From positions 1 through 54,401 of the forward strand of contig JUEM01000012.1 of NCBI GenBank assembly GCA_000817085.1: DNA of 54,401 nt, read 5' to 3'. The position numbers were made by a program, and so were the translations under genes. This document shows, piece after piece, positions 27,851 to 38,804 of this stretch. Each line of letters begins with the position of its first letter. Within the stretch, counting starts at the first letter, position 1. The notes below the pieces were generated by a model. That model was not told where the DNA came from. It ran no database searches and saw only the letters and a program-made list of their open reading frames with translations. Source of the DNA: a marine actinobacterium MedAcidi-G1 (lineage in GTDB: Bacteria; Actinomycetota; Acidimicrobiia; Acidimicrobiales; MedAcidi-G1).

Positions 27851-28612
27851 ATGAGACGAAAAGGAATCAGAATTAGCTTTTCGTTGCTTTTTGCAATGGC
27901 GGGACTGCTTTTTTTCGCAGGTCCAGTCTCAGCATCAGGTGAGAGTATTGGAAGCTGTGTTGTGGAGAAACTTGAGCACATAATGGAAGATGGTCATCAT
28001 GATGGCCATGCTGATGTTGAACATCTTTTTCATTCTCTTCACGCTAAAGAAGGTGCAACAGAAGAAGAACAGAAAGCGGTTAAAAAGAACGAAGACAAGC
28101 TCGAGAGTTGTCTTGAAGCTCCTAGTCCAATAATCCCAGAATTGAGTGAGGTTATTTGGGGAGGTGGAGCTTTCTTAATTTTGTTTGTTGTCATGGTTAA
28201 GAAAGGTTTCCCAGCAGTAAAAGCTGCAATGGATGCCAGAGCAGACAAGATCCGAGACGATCTAGATGCAGCAGAAAAAGCCAAAACAGATGCACAGAGT
28301 GTTCACGCTGATTATGAGGCACGCTTAGCCGATGCAAAAAATGAAGCATCACGACTAATAGACGAAGCTAGAGGAGCTGCTGACCAGGTGCGTTCAGATT
28401 TGGTGGCAAAAGCAGAAACCGATGTTTCTGAGATGAAATCAAGAGCCGCTAGCGAAATTGAAGCATCAAGACAGCAAGCGATTGCAGATCTGAGAGCGGA
28501 AGTTGCGGGAATTGCTCTTGGAGCTGCTGAAAAAGTTGTTCAGAGTAGTTTGGATGACGATGCTCAACGAAGGCTTGTAGATCAATATATTGATGAAGTG
28601 GCTGGTAGCTAG
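27851..28612 (+). CDS. atpF: F1Fo ATP synthase subunit b with secreted N-terminal extension
   Basis: This is the peripheral stalk subunit. From about residue 99 it is a normal b subunit: a membrane helix (VIWGGGAFLILFVVMVKKGF), then a long charged coiled coil ending near AEKVVQSSL. Ahead of this are an apparent signal peptide (MRRKGIRISFSLLFAMAGLL through GPVSASG, residues 1-29) and a domain of about 65 residues with Cys36, Cys87 and seven His between residues 43 and 64. The total of 253 residues is longer than the usual 160-180. The ribosome site GAAAGGAAG precedes the ATG. The extension would face the extracytoplasmic side. Confidence 0.92.
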   Translation: MRRKGIRISFSLLFAMAGLLFFAGPVSASGESIGSCVVEKLEHIMEDGHHDGHADVEHLFHSLHAKEGATEEEQKAVKKNEDKLESCLEAPSPIIPELSEVIWGGGAFLILFVVMVKKGFPAVKAAMDARADKIRDDLDAAEKAKTDAQSVHADYEARLADAKNEASRLIDEARGAADQVRSDLVAKAETDVSEMKSRAASEIEASRQQAIADLRAEVAGIALGAAEKVVQSSLDDDAQRRLVDQYIDEVAGS

Positions 28613-28614
28613 TA

Positions 28615-29145
28615 ATGGCTGATAATGCAGTTGCTGGTTACGCTGATGCTTTGTTTGCTGTTGCGGAAGCAAACGGTGTTTTGTTGACTGTTGAAGACGA
28701 ATTATTTAGATTTTCACAAGCGTTAAATTCAGATGAGAATCTCCAAGCAACTTTGGACGATTCGTCTTTGCCAGTTGATCGCAGGCAGCAGATAGTCGAA
28801 GACCTTCTAGAAGGATCGGCTTGCCCGACCACTAAAGCATTGGTGTCGATGGTCGTTGCTTCTGGGCGTTCTTCACGTTTTTCTAGCATTGTTGATGCAT
28901 TTATCGAACGTAGTGCGTCTTCTAGAAATAAAACGGTAGCTACAGTTCGTTCCGCTGTTGAATTGGATGATAGCCAAAAAGATAAATTAGTCACGGCTTT
29001 GAGTGGAGCTACTAATAAAGATGTAGAAGTAAAAGTAGTAATAGACCCATCTGTAATAGGTGGATTAATTACCGAGATTGGTGATGACATTATCGATGGC
29101 AGCGTCCGTCGCCGTTTGAACCAACTTCGAGAGAATTTCCGGTAG
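28615..29145 (+). CDS. atpH: F1Fo ATP synthase subunit delta
   Basis: This 176-residue delta/OSCP-type subunit joins the b stalk to the top of F1. YADALFAVAEANG at the N-terminus and VKVVIDPSVIGGLITEIGDD near residue 143 are family signatures. The gap to atpF is 2 bp. The b and delta genes are separate, unlike the fused b-delta of mycobacteria. Confidence 0.93.
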   Translation: MADNAVAGYADALFAVAEANGVLLTVEDELFRFSQALNSDENLQATLDDSSLPVDRRQQIVEDLLEGSACPTTKALVSMVVASGRSSRFSSIVDAFIERSASSRNKTVATVRSAVELDDSQKDKLVTALSGATNKDVEVKVVIDPSVIGGLITEIGDDIIDGSVRRRLNQLRENFR

Positions 29146-29169
29146 GAAGAATCGAGACGAGAGAGAAAC

Positions 29170-30783
29170 ATGACTGAATTGACAATCAGCACCGCTGACA
29201 TAGCTGCATCAATCCAGAAAAATCTGGAGGGTTTTGAGCCCAGTTTAGAACAAAGCCAGGTTGGACGAGTGCTTGAAGTGGGAGATGGTATTGCCAGAGT
29301 CTCGGGTTTGCCCGATGCGGCAGTAAATGAGTTATTACAGTTTGAGAGTGGGACTTTTGGGTTGGCTCTCAATCTGGACGAGGGTTCAATTGGTGCGGTA
29401 GTCCTTGGAGAAGTCGATGACATTGAAGAAGGTCAGACAGTTCGTGCCACTGGTGACATTCTTTCGCTACCAGTAGGTGACGGTCTTTTAGGGCGTGTAG
29501 TTAATGCTCTTGGTGAACCAATTGATGGCAAAGGACCATTAACTAATACAGAACCGAGGCGCATGGAGATTCAAGCTCCAGGGATCATGGGGCGTAAACC
29601 TGTTCATGAGCCGATGCAGACAGGAATTAAAGCAATAGATTCATTGGTTCCTATTGGGCGTGGTCAACGAGAGCTCATAATTGGTGACCGAAAAACAGGA
29701 AAAACAACTATAGCTATCGACACAATTATCAATCAGGCAGGCCAAGGAATGAAATGTGTCTATGTAGCTATTGGCCAAAAAGCCTCTACTGTTGCACAAA
29801 ATGTTGCGGTTTTAGAGTCTTACGGCGCTATGGACTACACAGTGGTGGTTGTTGCACCAGCATCAGACCCCGCCCCGTTTAAGTATCTTGCACCATATGC
29901 AGGTTGTGCAATTGGTCAGCATTGGATGGATAATGGTGGACACGCGCTAGCCGTTTATGACGATTTATCAAAACAGGCCGAAGCATATAGACAGATGTCT
30001 CTGCTGCTTAGACGTCCTCCTGGAAGAGAGGCATACCCAGGAGATGTCTTCTATTTACACAGCAGGCTTTTGGAGCGTGCAGCTAAGCTAAGCGATGATG
30101 AGGGAGCTGGTTCTTTAACAGCCTTGCCGGTTATTGAGACGAAAGCTGGAGATGTTTCTGCCTTCATCCCTACCAATGTGATTTCTATTACTGATGGTCA
30201 GATATTCCTTCAAGACGATCTCTTCAAATCAGGTATAAGACCCGCAATCGATGTAGGTATTTCTGTTTCTCGAGTTGGTTCCGCAGCTCAAGTAAAGGCA
30301 ATGAAAAATGCAGTAGGAACTCTAAAATCGGATTTGCAGCAGTTCCGTGAACTAGAGTCTTTCGCAGCTTTTGGGTCTGATTTAGATGCTGTTTCCCAAG
30401 CTCAACTCGATCGAGGTTACCGGTTAACTGAGTTGCTAAAACAAGGATTAAACTCACCCTTGTTAGTTGAAGAACAAGTGGTTTCTATCTGGGCCGGGAC
30501 GAGAGGCCATTTAGACAACGTTGAAATAGCCGATGTAACTAGATTTGAATCAGAACTCCTTGACTGGTTCAGGACACGTCACTCAGATGTTATGAGCGAA
30601 ATACGTGAATCAGGAACTATAGGAGACGAAGAAGCTTTCGAAGTAGCAATTGCAGCCTTTTCAGACCAGTTCGAAGGTACAAATTCTAATCAATCGACAC
30701 CAGATGCAGAGTTTGCTGACACAGATTCCAAAATCGTTGATGCAGATACGACTCTGCCTGAAGAAGATATTTCGGGGGCCTAG
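29170..30783 (+). CDS. atpA: F1Fo ATP synthase subunit alpha
   Basis: This is the non-catalytic nucleotide-binding subunit of F1 (537 aa). The P-loop is GDRKTGKTT, with [11 protein letters not shown] and the arginine-finger region [20 protein letters not shown]. An acidic tail of roughly 30 residues after the conserved end ([11 protein letters not shown] onwards) is longer than in E. coli. Mycobacterial alpha subunits also have a C-terminal extension that restrains ATP hydrolysis, but whether this tail is equivalent is inference. Confidence 0.97.
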   Translation: MTELTISTADIAASIQKNLEGFEPSLEQSQVGRVLEVGDGIARVSGLPDAAVNELLQFESGTFGLALNLDEGSIGAVVLGEVDDIEEGQTVRATGDILSLPVGDGLLGRVVNALGEPIDGKGPLTNTEPRRMEIQAPGIMGRKPVHEPMQTGIKAIDSLVPIGRGQRELIIGDRKTGKTTIAIDTIINQAGQGMKCVYVAIGQKASTVAQNVAVLESYGAMDYTVVVVAPASDPAPFKYLAPYAGCAIGQHWMDNGGHALAVYDDLSKQAEAYRQMSLLLRRPPGREAYPGDVFYLHSRLLERAAKLSDDEGAGSLTALPVIETKAGDVSAFIPTNVISITDGQIFLQDDLFKSGIRPAIDVGISVSRVGSAAQVKAMKNAVGTLKSDLQQFRELESFAAFGSDLDAVSQAQLDRGYRLTELLKQGLNSPLLVEEQVVSIWAGTRGHLDNVEIADVTRFESELLDWFRTRHSDVMSEIRESGTIGDEEAFEVAIAAFSDQFEGTNSNQSTPDAEFADTDSKIVDADTTLPEEDISGA

Positions 30784-30802
30784 TGAGAGTTATTTTACTT
30801 AG

Positions 30803-30817
30803 CCAACAAGTTGTTGG
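30803..30817. other. 15-bp palindrome in the atpA-atpG gap
   Basis: CCAACAAGTTGTTGG is a perfect palindrome around a single central G, in the 61-bp spacer between atpA and atpG. Its role is unknown. As RNA it would have too tight a loop for all seven pairs, so it could be a DNA site or a mild hairpin. Confidence 0.4.
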
Positions 30818-30844
30818 AATTCCCGGCGTGGTAAAGAGCTACTA

Positions 30845-33243
<2,399 letters not shown>

Positions 33244-33248
33244 AAATT

Positions 33249-33647
33249 ATGACTTTTCAGGTAGAGCTGGTGTCCCCAGAATCCATTTCATACAGTGGTG
33301 AAGCTGAGATGATAATTGCTCGAACTGTTGACGGTGGAGATATAGCTTTTCAGCCTGGACACGTTCCATTTATTGGCGTCCTTTCGGTGTGGTCAGTTGA
33401 GGTGATACGACCGGATGGTGAAAGGGATGTTTTTGCAGTTCACAGAGGTTTTGTGCAAGTAGCAGGAACTAAAGTAAGTATTTTATCCGATGTTTCTGAG
33501 GCGGCTGATGAGATTGATGTTGAAAGAGCACAAGAAGCTCGTTCAACTGCTCAAGAGTTGATTTCATCAGATCGAGATAATGAAGAGGCTCTTGCGTCGC
33601 TTGAAAGATCTGAAGTGAGACTTCGCGTTGGCGGAGAAAAAGTATGA
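33249..33647 (+). CDS. atpC: F1Fo ATP synthase subunit epsilon
   Basis: This 132-residue protein has the epsilon beta-sandwich (FQVELVSPESISYSGEAEMI, QPGHVPFIGVL) followed by a short helical tail. It couples rotation to the c-ring and can inhibit hydrolysis. It is the last gene of the operon, 5 bp after atpD and convergent with glpX. Confidence 0.93.
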   Translation: MTFQVELVSPESISYSGEAEMIIARTVDGGDIAFQPGHVPFIGVLSVWSVEVIRPDGERDVFAVHRGFVQVAGTKVSILSDVSEAADEIDVERAQEARSTAQELISSDRDNEEALASLERSEVRLRVGGEKV

Positions 33648-33676
33648 AAAGGAAGTCAGCTTAGGCTTTCTTGTTT

Positions 33677-34654
33677 TTAAATATCCTCAATGTCATCCAA
33701 CCTGTGGTGAGCTTTAATGAGCCTTACGGTTCCAGATTTGGAGCGCATGACAAGTGACTCAGTGTGAGCCATTCCTGTCGTATATCTAACGCCTTCAAGA
33801 AGATCGCCATCCGTAATGCCAGTTGCTGCAAAAAAACAGTTATTACCTGAAACTAGGTCATCGAGATCCAAAATTCTTTCTAAATCGTATCCCAGCTCTT
33901 CGGCGGCTTTTCTTTCTTTTTCGTTACGAGGCCACAAACGTCCTTGAAGTGATCCTCCCATACATTTCAAAGCTGCTGCAGAGATAACTCCTTCAGGTGT
34001 TCCACCGATACCAAAAAGAACGTCAGCACCCGACTCAGGCCATGCAGTAGAAATTGCACCTGCCACATCACCATCGGAAATTAGACGTATTCTTGCACCC
34101 GCTTCACGTACTTCGGAAATAAGATCTGAATGCCTGTCGCGGTCCAAAATTACAGCGGTTAGATCCCTAACAGTTTTATTCTTAGCCTCTGCAATTTGTT
34201 GGAGATTCTCAGTTGGTGACTTTGCTAAATCTATTGCATCAGAACACCCAGGCCCTACAGCAATTTTCTCCATGTATACACAAGGCCCGGGGTCAAACAT
34301 CGTTCCTTTATCACTAACAGCTATAACTGATATTGCATTCGCTCTCCCAAGAGCTGTAAGTGTTGTTCCGTCTATCGGGTCAACTGCAATATCTGTAGCT
34401 GGGTCATTACCATTCCCACAGTGTTCGCCATTAAAGAGCATCGGGGCTTCATCTTTTTCGCCTTCACCAATGACAACTATCCCATCCATGTTTACGGTAT
34501 CCAGTACACGACGCATGGCATTTACAGCCCCACCATCAGCGCCTTCTTTGTCCCCTCTACCCATCCATCTAGCTGCGGCCATAGCTGCAGCCTCGGTCAC
34601 TCTTACAAGCTCTAATGCTAGATTTCTATCTGGGGTTTGAACTTTTTCACTCAT
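33677..34654 (-). CDS. glpX: Class II fructose-1,6-bisphosphatase
   Basis: This gluconeogenic phosphatase is the type normally found in Actinomycetota. [20 protein letters not shown] and [18 protein letters not shown] match the N-terminal signature, [15 protein letters not shown] holds metal ligands, and [12 protein letters not shown] is the Li-sensitive phosphatase motif. ATG 34654 is preferred because homologues begin near this point. A GTG at 34693 would add 13 residues and lies only 11 bp after a GATAAT hexamer (minus strand, 34710-34705), so it cannot be excluded. Confidence 0.94.
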   Translation of the reverse strand: MSEKVQTPDRNLALELVRVTEAAAMAAARWMGRGDKEGADGGAVNAMRRVLDTVNMDGIVVIGEGEKDEAPMLFNGEHCGNGNDPATDIAVDPIDGTTLTALGRANAISVIAVSDKGTMFDPGPCVYMEKIAVGPGCSDAIDLAKSPTENLQQIAEAKNKTVRDLTAVILDRDRHSDLISEVREAGARIRLISDGDVAGAISTAWPESGADVLFGIGGTPEGVISAAALKCMGGSLQGRLWPRNEKERKAAEELGYDLERILDLDDLVSGNNCFFAATGITDGDLLEGVRYTTGMAHTESLVMRSKSGTVRLIKAHHRLDDIEDI

Positions 34655-34753
34655 CGAATTCGACGTTAGCGCCTCAGAGAAGTTCTTATGCACTCAGCTA
34701 AAGGATTATCGGCGGTTTAGCTTTTTAATAGAGAAAGGTGTCAGGATAAGAGA

Positions 34754-35509
34754 ATGAAGTGGGGTAAAAAGCAAACTAAAAACGAAACAAATGAACGCCC
34801 TGAAGTGCTTGAAGGTGTAGAAAAAATTGAGTCAGATGCAGCTGCTGAAATCGAATACGAATTACACGAATGGGCAGGTGAAACTCGGTTGGTGTTGGAC
34901 CAACTTCTCATATTGAACGAAGTTCCTCATGTTTGGCAGGGAGCCACTTTGGTGGTTCGCGAAGAAGACGAGAAAGCAACAGATCAATTAATTGAAGAAG
35001 CAGAATCAACTTCTATGCCAACACTTGAGGTAGACGCCGAAACGATCGAATATGAAACAGCAGGATGGTCAGATTCAGAGCAGGCTTCGTTCAGTTCTTT
35101 ATTGATTCGACTAGGGATCCCATATGAATTTAATGACGACGGAGGTCTTGTAGTGCAGGCTTCTGATGAAGAGGCTATTGAAACTGCTCTTGATGCATTT
35201 CAAGTTGTTAATGATGAACGTCCTGAACTTGATGGCCTAGATGCAAACTCACTTTTAACTGAAGTTTTTGTTTCATGTGATCGTCTCAGGCGTGATTATC
35301 GTGACGATACAGGAGTGGGCGAAATATTGAGGTTGACTCCCGTGCTTGTAGAACACCGACCCCCTTTTGGAATTGAGGCAAATCAATGGGATGAAATCGG
35401 GAAAAGAGCGATTGATTTAGTTGAGTTATTGTCGGAGGGCTCAGGGAATGAGGAAGAAATAAAATTTCAGGCGAGCGGACTCGCTGAAATCTTGAGGTCC
35501 ATGATTTAA
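34754..35509 (+). CDS. Acidic hypothetical protein with an internal duplication
   Basis: I do not recognise a named family. The 251-residue protein is strongly acidic and soluble, with no signal peptide. Two similar segments follow each other: LVLDQLLILNEVPHVWQGATLVV (split as LVLDQLLILNEVPHVWQ and GATLVV, residues about 46-68) and FSSLLIRLGIPYEFNDDGGL (about 114-133), each ending in a short DE-rich helix. They look like two small alpha/beta domains that bind something similar. The C-terminal third is all-helical. CAGGAT lies six bases before the ATG. It is divergent from glpX and convergent with the desaturase gene. Confidence 0.7.
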   Translation: MKWGKKQTKNETNERPEVLEGVEKIESDAAAEIEYELHEWAGETRLVLDQLLILNEVPHVWQGATLVVREEDEKATDQLIEEAESTSMPTLEVDAETIEYETAGWSDSEQASFSSLLIRLGIPYEFNDDGGLVVQASDEEAIETALDAFQVVNDERPELDGLDANSLLTEVFVSCDRLRRDYRDDTGVGEILRLTPVLVEHRPPFGIEANQWDEIGKRAIDLVELLSEGSGNEEEIKFQASGLAEILRSMI

Positions 35510-35544
35510 AAGACAAATGCTTAATATTAAGTTTTAAAAATACA

Positions 35545-36522
35545 CTATTTCAGAATTAAGGCTTTCAAAAGAGAACGATAGTTGGGCCAAATAAGGTCAG
35601 AAGAAATGTACCCATCTTCTACAAGTGCTCTATCCAGAAGAGGAAGATTTTTGTAAGGAACCAACATGTCAACATGATGAGCTAAATGGTAACCAACGTT
35701 GAAAGGAACAATGAAAAAATTAGCTAGGCGGTTTTGTTGGACGTAATGGGTTGTTTTACGTCTGTCCGATGATTGAGTCATTCCACCATGTTCGCTGATT
35801 GCTCTGACTCTATTTAGGATTTGATACACACATGTCCAGGGGAGTATCCAAAGTAAAAAGTACGTAGTTAAATTGCTAAAAACCCAAAATAAAGTGGCAA
35901 TCGTTAACTGACCAGAAAGAAAAGAAATAGTTAAACGTAAATGTCTGACTTCATTTAGCCTTTGGAATCTGGGTCGTATAATCCTAAAAGCTGAAATGCC
36001 ACTCAAATCTCTTAATAATTTCCTTCTCATGGAACTTTTAGAAATCGGATAAAAGCTATAAAGAAGAAAATCTGGTTCTTGTGGGCCGAACTCATCTCGA
36101 TGATGCCTGATATGACCTATTCGATAACCATGGCTTCCTGAACCAAAGGCAAGCCAACCGATAAGACGTATGCCCACTAAGTCATTAATTTTCTGATTAG
36201 AAAAAAGTAAACGATGAGCTGCTTCATGACTAATTATAAAAAGTCGATTTTGCGCTAATCCCATTCCTAAAATTGAAAAGACCCAAACTAAAGGATGATT
36301 GTAGGTAGTTGTTATCCAAACGATCAGAGGCAGGAACGATAGAGACAATATTACTGAGAAAGAGTTTCTGAAGTTTGGGACTGTCCGTAAAAGGTCGCGA
36401 AAAGCCTTTTTTGGCCTTCCGTCCGGATGCAAGCGGCTACTGCCGGTAAATTTTGGAGAAGGTATTACCATTCCACCCGTCATAGCGATAAGCATTTCAG
36501 AATGTGACGGATTTTCTTTCAT
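35545..36522 (-). CDS. Membrane fatty acid desaturase
   Basis: This is an integral-membrane di-iron desaturase/hydroxylase (325 aa). The three histidine boxes are HEAAH (99-103), HIRHH (137-141) and HLAHH (279-283), with membrane spans around 55-95 and 200-235. It resembles acyl-lipid or sphingolipid-type desaturases. The substrate and bond position are unknown. The start ATG 36522 is preceded on the minus strand by TAGCAT plus six nucleotides, which implies a leaderless transcript. It is divergent from a small hydrolase whose open frame begins only 19 bp away. Confidence 0.9.
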   Translation of the reverse strand: MKENPSHSEMLIAMTGGMVIPSPKFTGSSRLHPDGRPKKAFRDLLRTVPNFRNSFSVILSLSFLPLIVWITTTYNHPLVWVFSILGMGLAQNRLFIISHEAAHRLLFSNQKINDLVGIRLIGWLAFGSGSHGYRIGHIRHHRDEFGPQEPDFLLYSFYPISKSSMRRKLLRDLSGISAFRIIRPRFQRLNEVRHLRLTISFLSGQLTIATLFWVFSNLTTYFLLWILPWTCVYQILNRVRAISEHGGMTQSSDRRKTTHYVQQNRLANFFIVPFNVGYHLAHHVDMLVPYKNLPLLDRALVEDGYISSDLIWPNYRSLLKALILK

Positions 36523-36528
36523 AAAGAA

Positions 36529-36534
36529 ATGCTA
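36529..36534 (-). promoter_or_regulatory. -10 element TAGCAT for leaderless desaturase transcript
   Basis: On the minus strand TAGCAT (36534-36529) is followed by six nucleotides and ATG 36522. Confidence 0.6.
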
Positions 36535-36580
36535 CCCATTAATGGTTAGTAGATTCCACCAACTAGTTGAAGCATCAACG

Positions 36581-36593
36581 TATGATCCGGAAA
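36581..36593 (+). promoter_or_regulatory. -10 element TATGAT for leaderless hydrolase transcript
   Basis: TATGAT (36581-36586) differs from TATAAT at one base and lies six nucleotides before ATG 36593. It therefore marks an internal methionine, not the first ATG of the open frame, as the start. Confidence 0.55.
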
Positions 36594-37156
36594 TGGCTTT
36601 ACCGGCAGGACTTTTGTTGACCCATGGAGCAGGAAGTGATCGAACTCACTCAAGTTTGGTAAGCATTGAAAAAAAGATGGCGCCACTGCCAGTTAAGAGA
36701 ATCAACTTCCCATATAGAAAAGCAGGCCGACCCTTTCCTGATCGAGCTCCAAAGTTAATTAATTCAATCGTCAAAGCATCTGAATCGATGAGCAAAAAAT
36801 ATGGCATAAAACCGTCTGATCTTCTACTTGGAGGAAGAAGTATGGGTGGACGTATGTGCTCAATGGCTGTTGCAGAAGGCCTTCCGGCCAGTGGATTAAT
36901 TCTGATCTGTTATCCGTTGCACCCACCCAAAAATCCCGAAAATCTTCGAATAGAGCACTTCGATAAACTAGATATTCCATGTTTATTTATCTCTGGTGAT
37001 AAGGACCCTTTTGGATCAAAAACAGAGTTCAAAAAATATTTGAAAAAGATCAGAGGCCCCGTAACTACTAGGTGGTTCGAAGGAGCTCGCCACGATTTAG
37101 CGAATCTAGATGAAGCTATAGGTGAAGAAATAAAAGCGTGGGTATCTTCTTTTTAG
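36593..37156 (+). CDS. Small alpha/beta hydrolase (TEX30/KANL3-like)
   Basis: This is a compact alpha/beta hydrolase of about 187 residues. LLLTHGAGSD is the first strand and oxyanion loop, GGRSMGGRM the nucleophile elbow with Ser, GDKDPFG the acid loop, and GARHDL the catalytic His. The group resembles TEX30/KANL3-like or dienelactone-hydrolase-like proteins of unknown substrate. The open frame begins at ATG 36542, but ATG 36593 (MALPAGLLLTHGAG) is preferred: it has TATGAT six bases upstream, and the hydrolase core begins right there. Confidence 0.8.
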   Translation: MALPAGLLLTHGAGSDRTHSSLVSIEKKMAPLPVKRINFPYRKAGRPFPDRAPKLINSIVKASESMSKKYGIKPSDLLLGGRSMGGRMCSMAVAEGLPASGLILICYPLHPPKNPENLRIEHFDKLDIPCLFISGDKDPFGSKTEFKKYLKKIRGPVTTRWFEGARHDLANLDEAIGEEIKAWVSSF

Positions 37157-37162
37157 TGTTAA

Positions 37163-38710
37163 TTAATTCTCAGATATTTCTGGCCTTACATCACCAGGAT
37201 TTAGATCTTCAAGTTCAACTCTTGCAGTTTCAGGAAATTTAGTCATTACTAGCAATGCTGCTAAAAGTGGACCAGCCGCAATGATTGCAAAAGCATGACC
37301 GTAGTTATCAAATAAATCAGTCATATACCCCACTAATAAAAGGCCGGTAGCACTTCCCAACACACCAAATACGACAATGACGCCATTTGATCTGGCTCTC
37401 TGATTTGTCGAAAAAAGTTCAGGGCCGTAAACACCCAATGCAACTGTAAGTGACCCAAGCACGGCTCCGAACAAATGACTAGCCCACATCAATAGTCCTG
37501 AAGAATAATAACTAAGAACGATAAATATTGTTCCTCCTAAAAGTCCTGACGACGCTATTTTTTTTCTGCCGTGGGTATCAGCGAAACGGCCAGCTAAAAA
37601 TATTGCTATTCCTGCTGGGGTTGAGGTCAAAAGCCAATAAGCGGTTATTCCGGAAGCAGAATATCCCCGGTATTCTCTGAGGAAATCATTTTGGAATTGT
37701 GAAGCTGGGGCAGCAAAAATTAAAAGAGAAAAGCCAACAGCAGCTAACAATAAAAGTCGCTTATTTATAAAAGGCTCTGTTTTTATTTTGTTTTGAATAC
37801 TGGAAGTTTCAGATTTAACAATTTTTGAATTGGCTTTATAACGAAGCGATTCTGGTAAATTTTTACTGATTCGCATTAAAGACGGTAAAAACAAGAGAGG
37901 CACCAAATATACGATTCTCCAACCTTTTTCATTCAGGTCAGCGATTGGTAACACCCAAACAGAAATCCCTGCCCCCAAGGCAGCAGACAAAGACAACATG
38001 CTCACGCCATAGGCACGTGAGCCTTTCGGTAATTCTTCAGCTGCAATAATTCCTATCAAAATACCCATCCCCGTAGTCAAGCCACGCGCAATTAACTGAG
38101 TGCTTCCAAGGAACCAGAAATTAGGTGACAATGAGCCTAAAGCTGTAGTGAAGACCGCAAGTATCAACGTGATCAAAAGAACGTTCCTCCGCCCCTTTTT
38201 GTCGGCAATTACAAGAACTCCAAGAGAGATTAAAATACCGACACGGATGACCGCGAGCGTAATTCCTTGCTGTGACGAGCTGTAGTCAAATTCATCAGCT
38301 GCGAAAGTTATTGTTTGAGTTATGACTGAACCTAGATACCCATCAATTACTTGGATGCATGCGAGTATTCCTAGAACCCTTGCAGAGCGTTCATTCAGAC
38401 GGTCGGGAGGCGACCACCAAGGTTTTGACCTTTTGGGCAAAGCTTTGCTGATTAAAAACGAAAAAAATATTCCCCAAAATGGAATCGAAAGCCGCCAAGA
38501 GAAACTTTCTACGACCTGATTTACGCCTTCTGGTTCGGCTTTGACACTTATGTGCCTTTCATATTTAGAAAAAGGACCGTGCAGTAATTCGTATTTATCA
38601 TCACCAACAAATTTTTCGGCTACTAAGTCGTTACGCGGCTTACGTAAAGCGGCTAACTCTTCGTCGTTGAGTGTTTTTGTTATTTTTAGGTATTTGTCTC
38701 GCTTAAACAA
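37163..38710 (-). CDS. MFS transporter with cytoplasmic N-terminal extension
   Basis: This 515-residue member of the major facilitator superfamily has about 12 hydrophobic spans. It has ADKKGRRNVLLI (loop 2-3 signature), AARGLTTGMGILIG-like TM4 text and ADTHGRKKIASSG (loop 8-9 repeat of the signature), a sugar-porter/metabolite:H+ style pattern. About 95 soluble or amphipathic residues precede the first core span (RVLGILACIQVIDGYLG), including one extra hydrophobic stretch near 70-90. The substrate is unknown. It begins with TTG, with AACTAT seven bases upstream. It is convergent with the hydrolase (6-bp gap) and divergent from murA. Confidence 0.85.
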   Translation of the reverse strand: MFKRDKYLKITKTLNDEELAALRKPRNDLVAEKFVGDDKYELLHGPFSKYERHISVKAEPEGVNQVVESFSWRLSIPFWGIFFSFLISKALPKRSKPWWSPPDRLNERSARVLGILACIQVIDGYLGSVITQTITFAADEFDYSSSQQGITLAVIRVGILISLGVLVIADKKGRRNVLLITLILAVFTTALGSLSPNFWFLGSTQLIARGLTTGMGILIGIIAAEELPKGSRAYGVSMLSLSAALGAGISVWVLPIADLNEKGWRIVYLVPLLFLPSLMRISKNLPESLRYKANSKIVKSETSSIQNKIKTEPFINKRLLLLAAVGFSLLIFAAPASQFQNDFLREYRGYSASGITAYWLLTSTPAGIAIFLAGRFADTHGRKKIASSGLLGGTIFIVLSYYSSGLLMWASHLFGAVLGSLTVALGVYGPELFSTNQRARSNGVIVVFGVLGSATGLLLVGYMTDLFDNYGHAFAIIAAGPLLAALLVMTKFPETARVELEDLNPGDVRPEISEN

Positions 38711-38792
38711 GATTTCTATAGTTTCCTTGCATCAAATTAAATGTTTTTGCTTGAATAATTGCATGTGAACGCAAACTGTGTCGACAGCGAAG

Positions 38793-38798
38793 CATACT
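38793..38798 (+). promoter_or_regulatory. -10-like element CATACT for leaderless murA
   Basis: CATACT is six nucleotides before the GTG at 38805. It keeps A2 and T6 of the -10 but not T1. Confidence 0.45.
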
Positions 38799-38804
38799 TA
38801 AATC

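Noticed and set aside
28638-29423. 261-codon minus-strand open frame across atpH and atpA
   Set aside because: It is antisense to two certain ATP synthase genes and has Ser/Thr-rich, low-complexity content with no domain. It is an out-of-frame shadow.
33645-33676. Possible terminator between atpC and glpX
   Set aside because: The AAGGAAG...CTTTCTT pairing is weak and interrupted, though a T-run follows. It is not strong enough to list.
35520-35531. Palindrome CTTAATATTAAG between convergent genes
   Set aside because: All-AT centre in an AT-rich genome, no loop for a hairpin and no promoter context. Likely chance or a weak 3' end signal.
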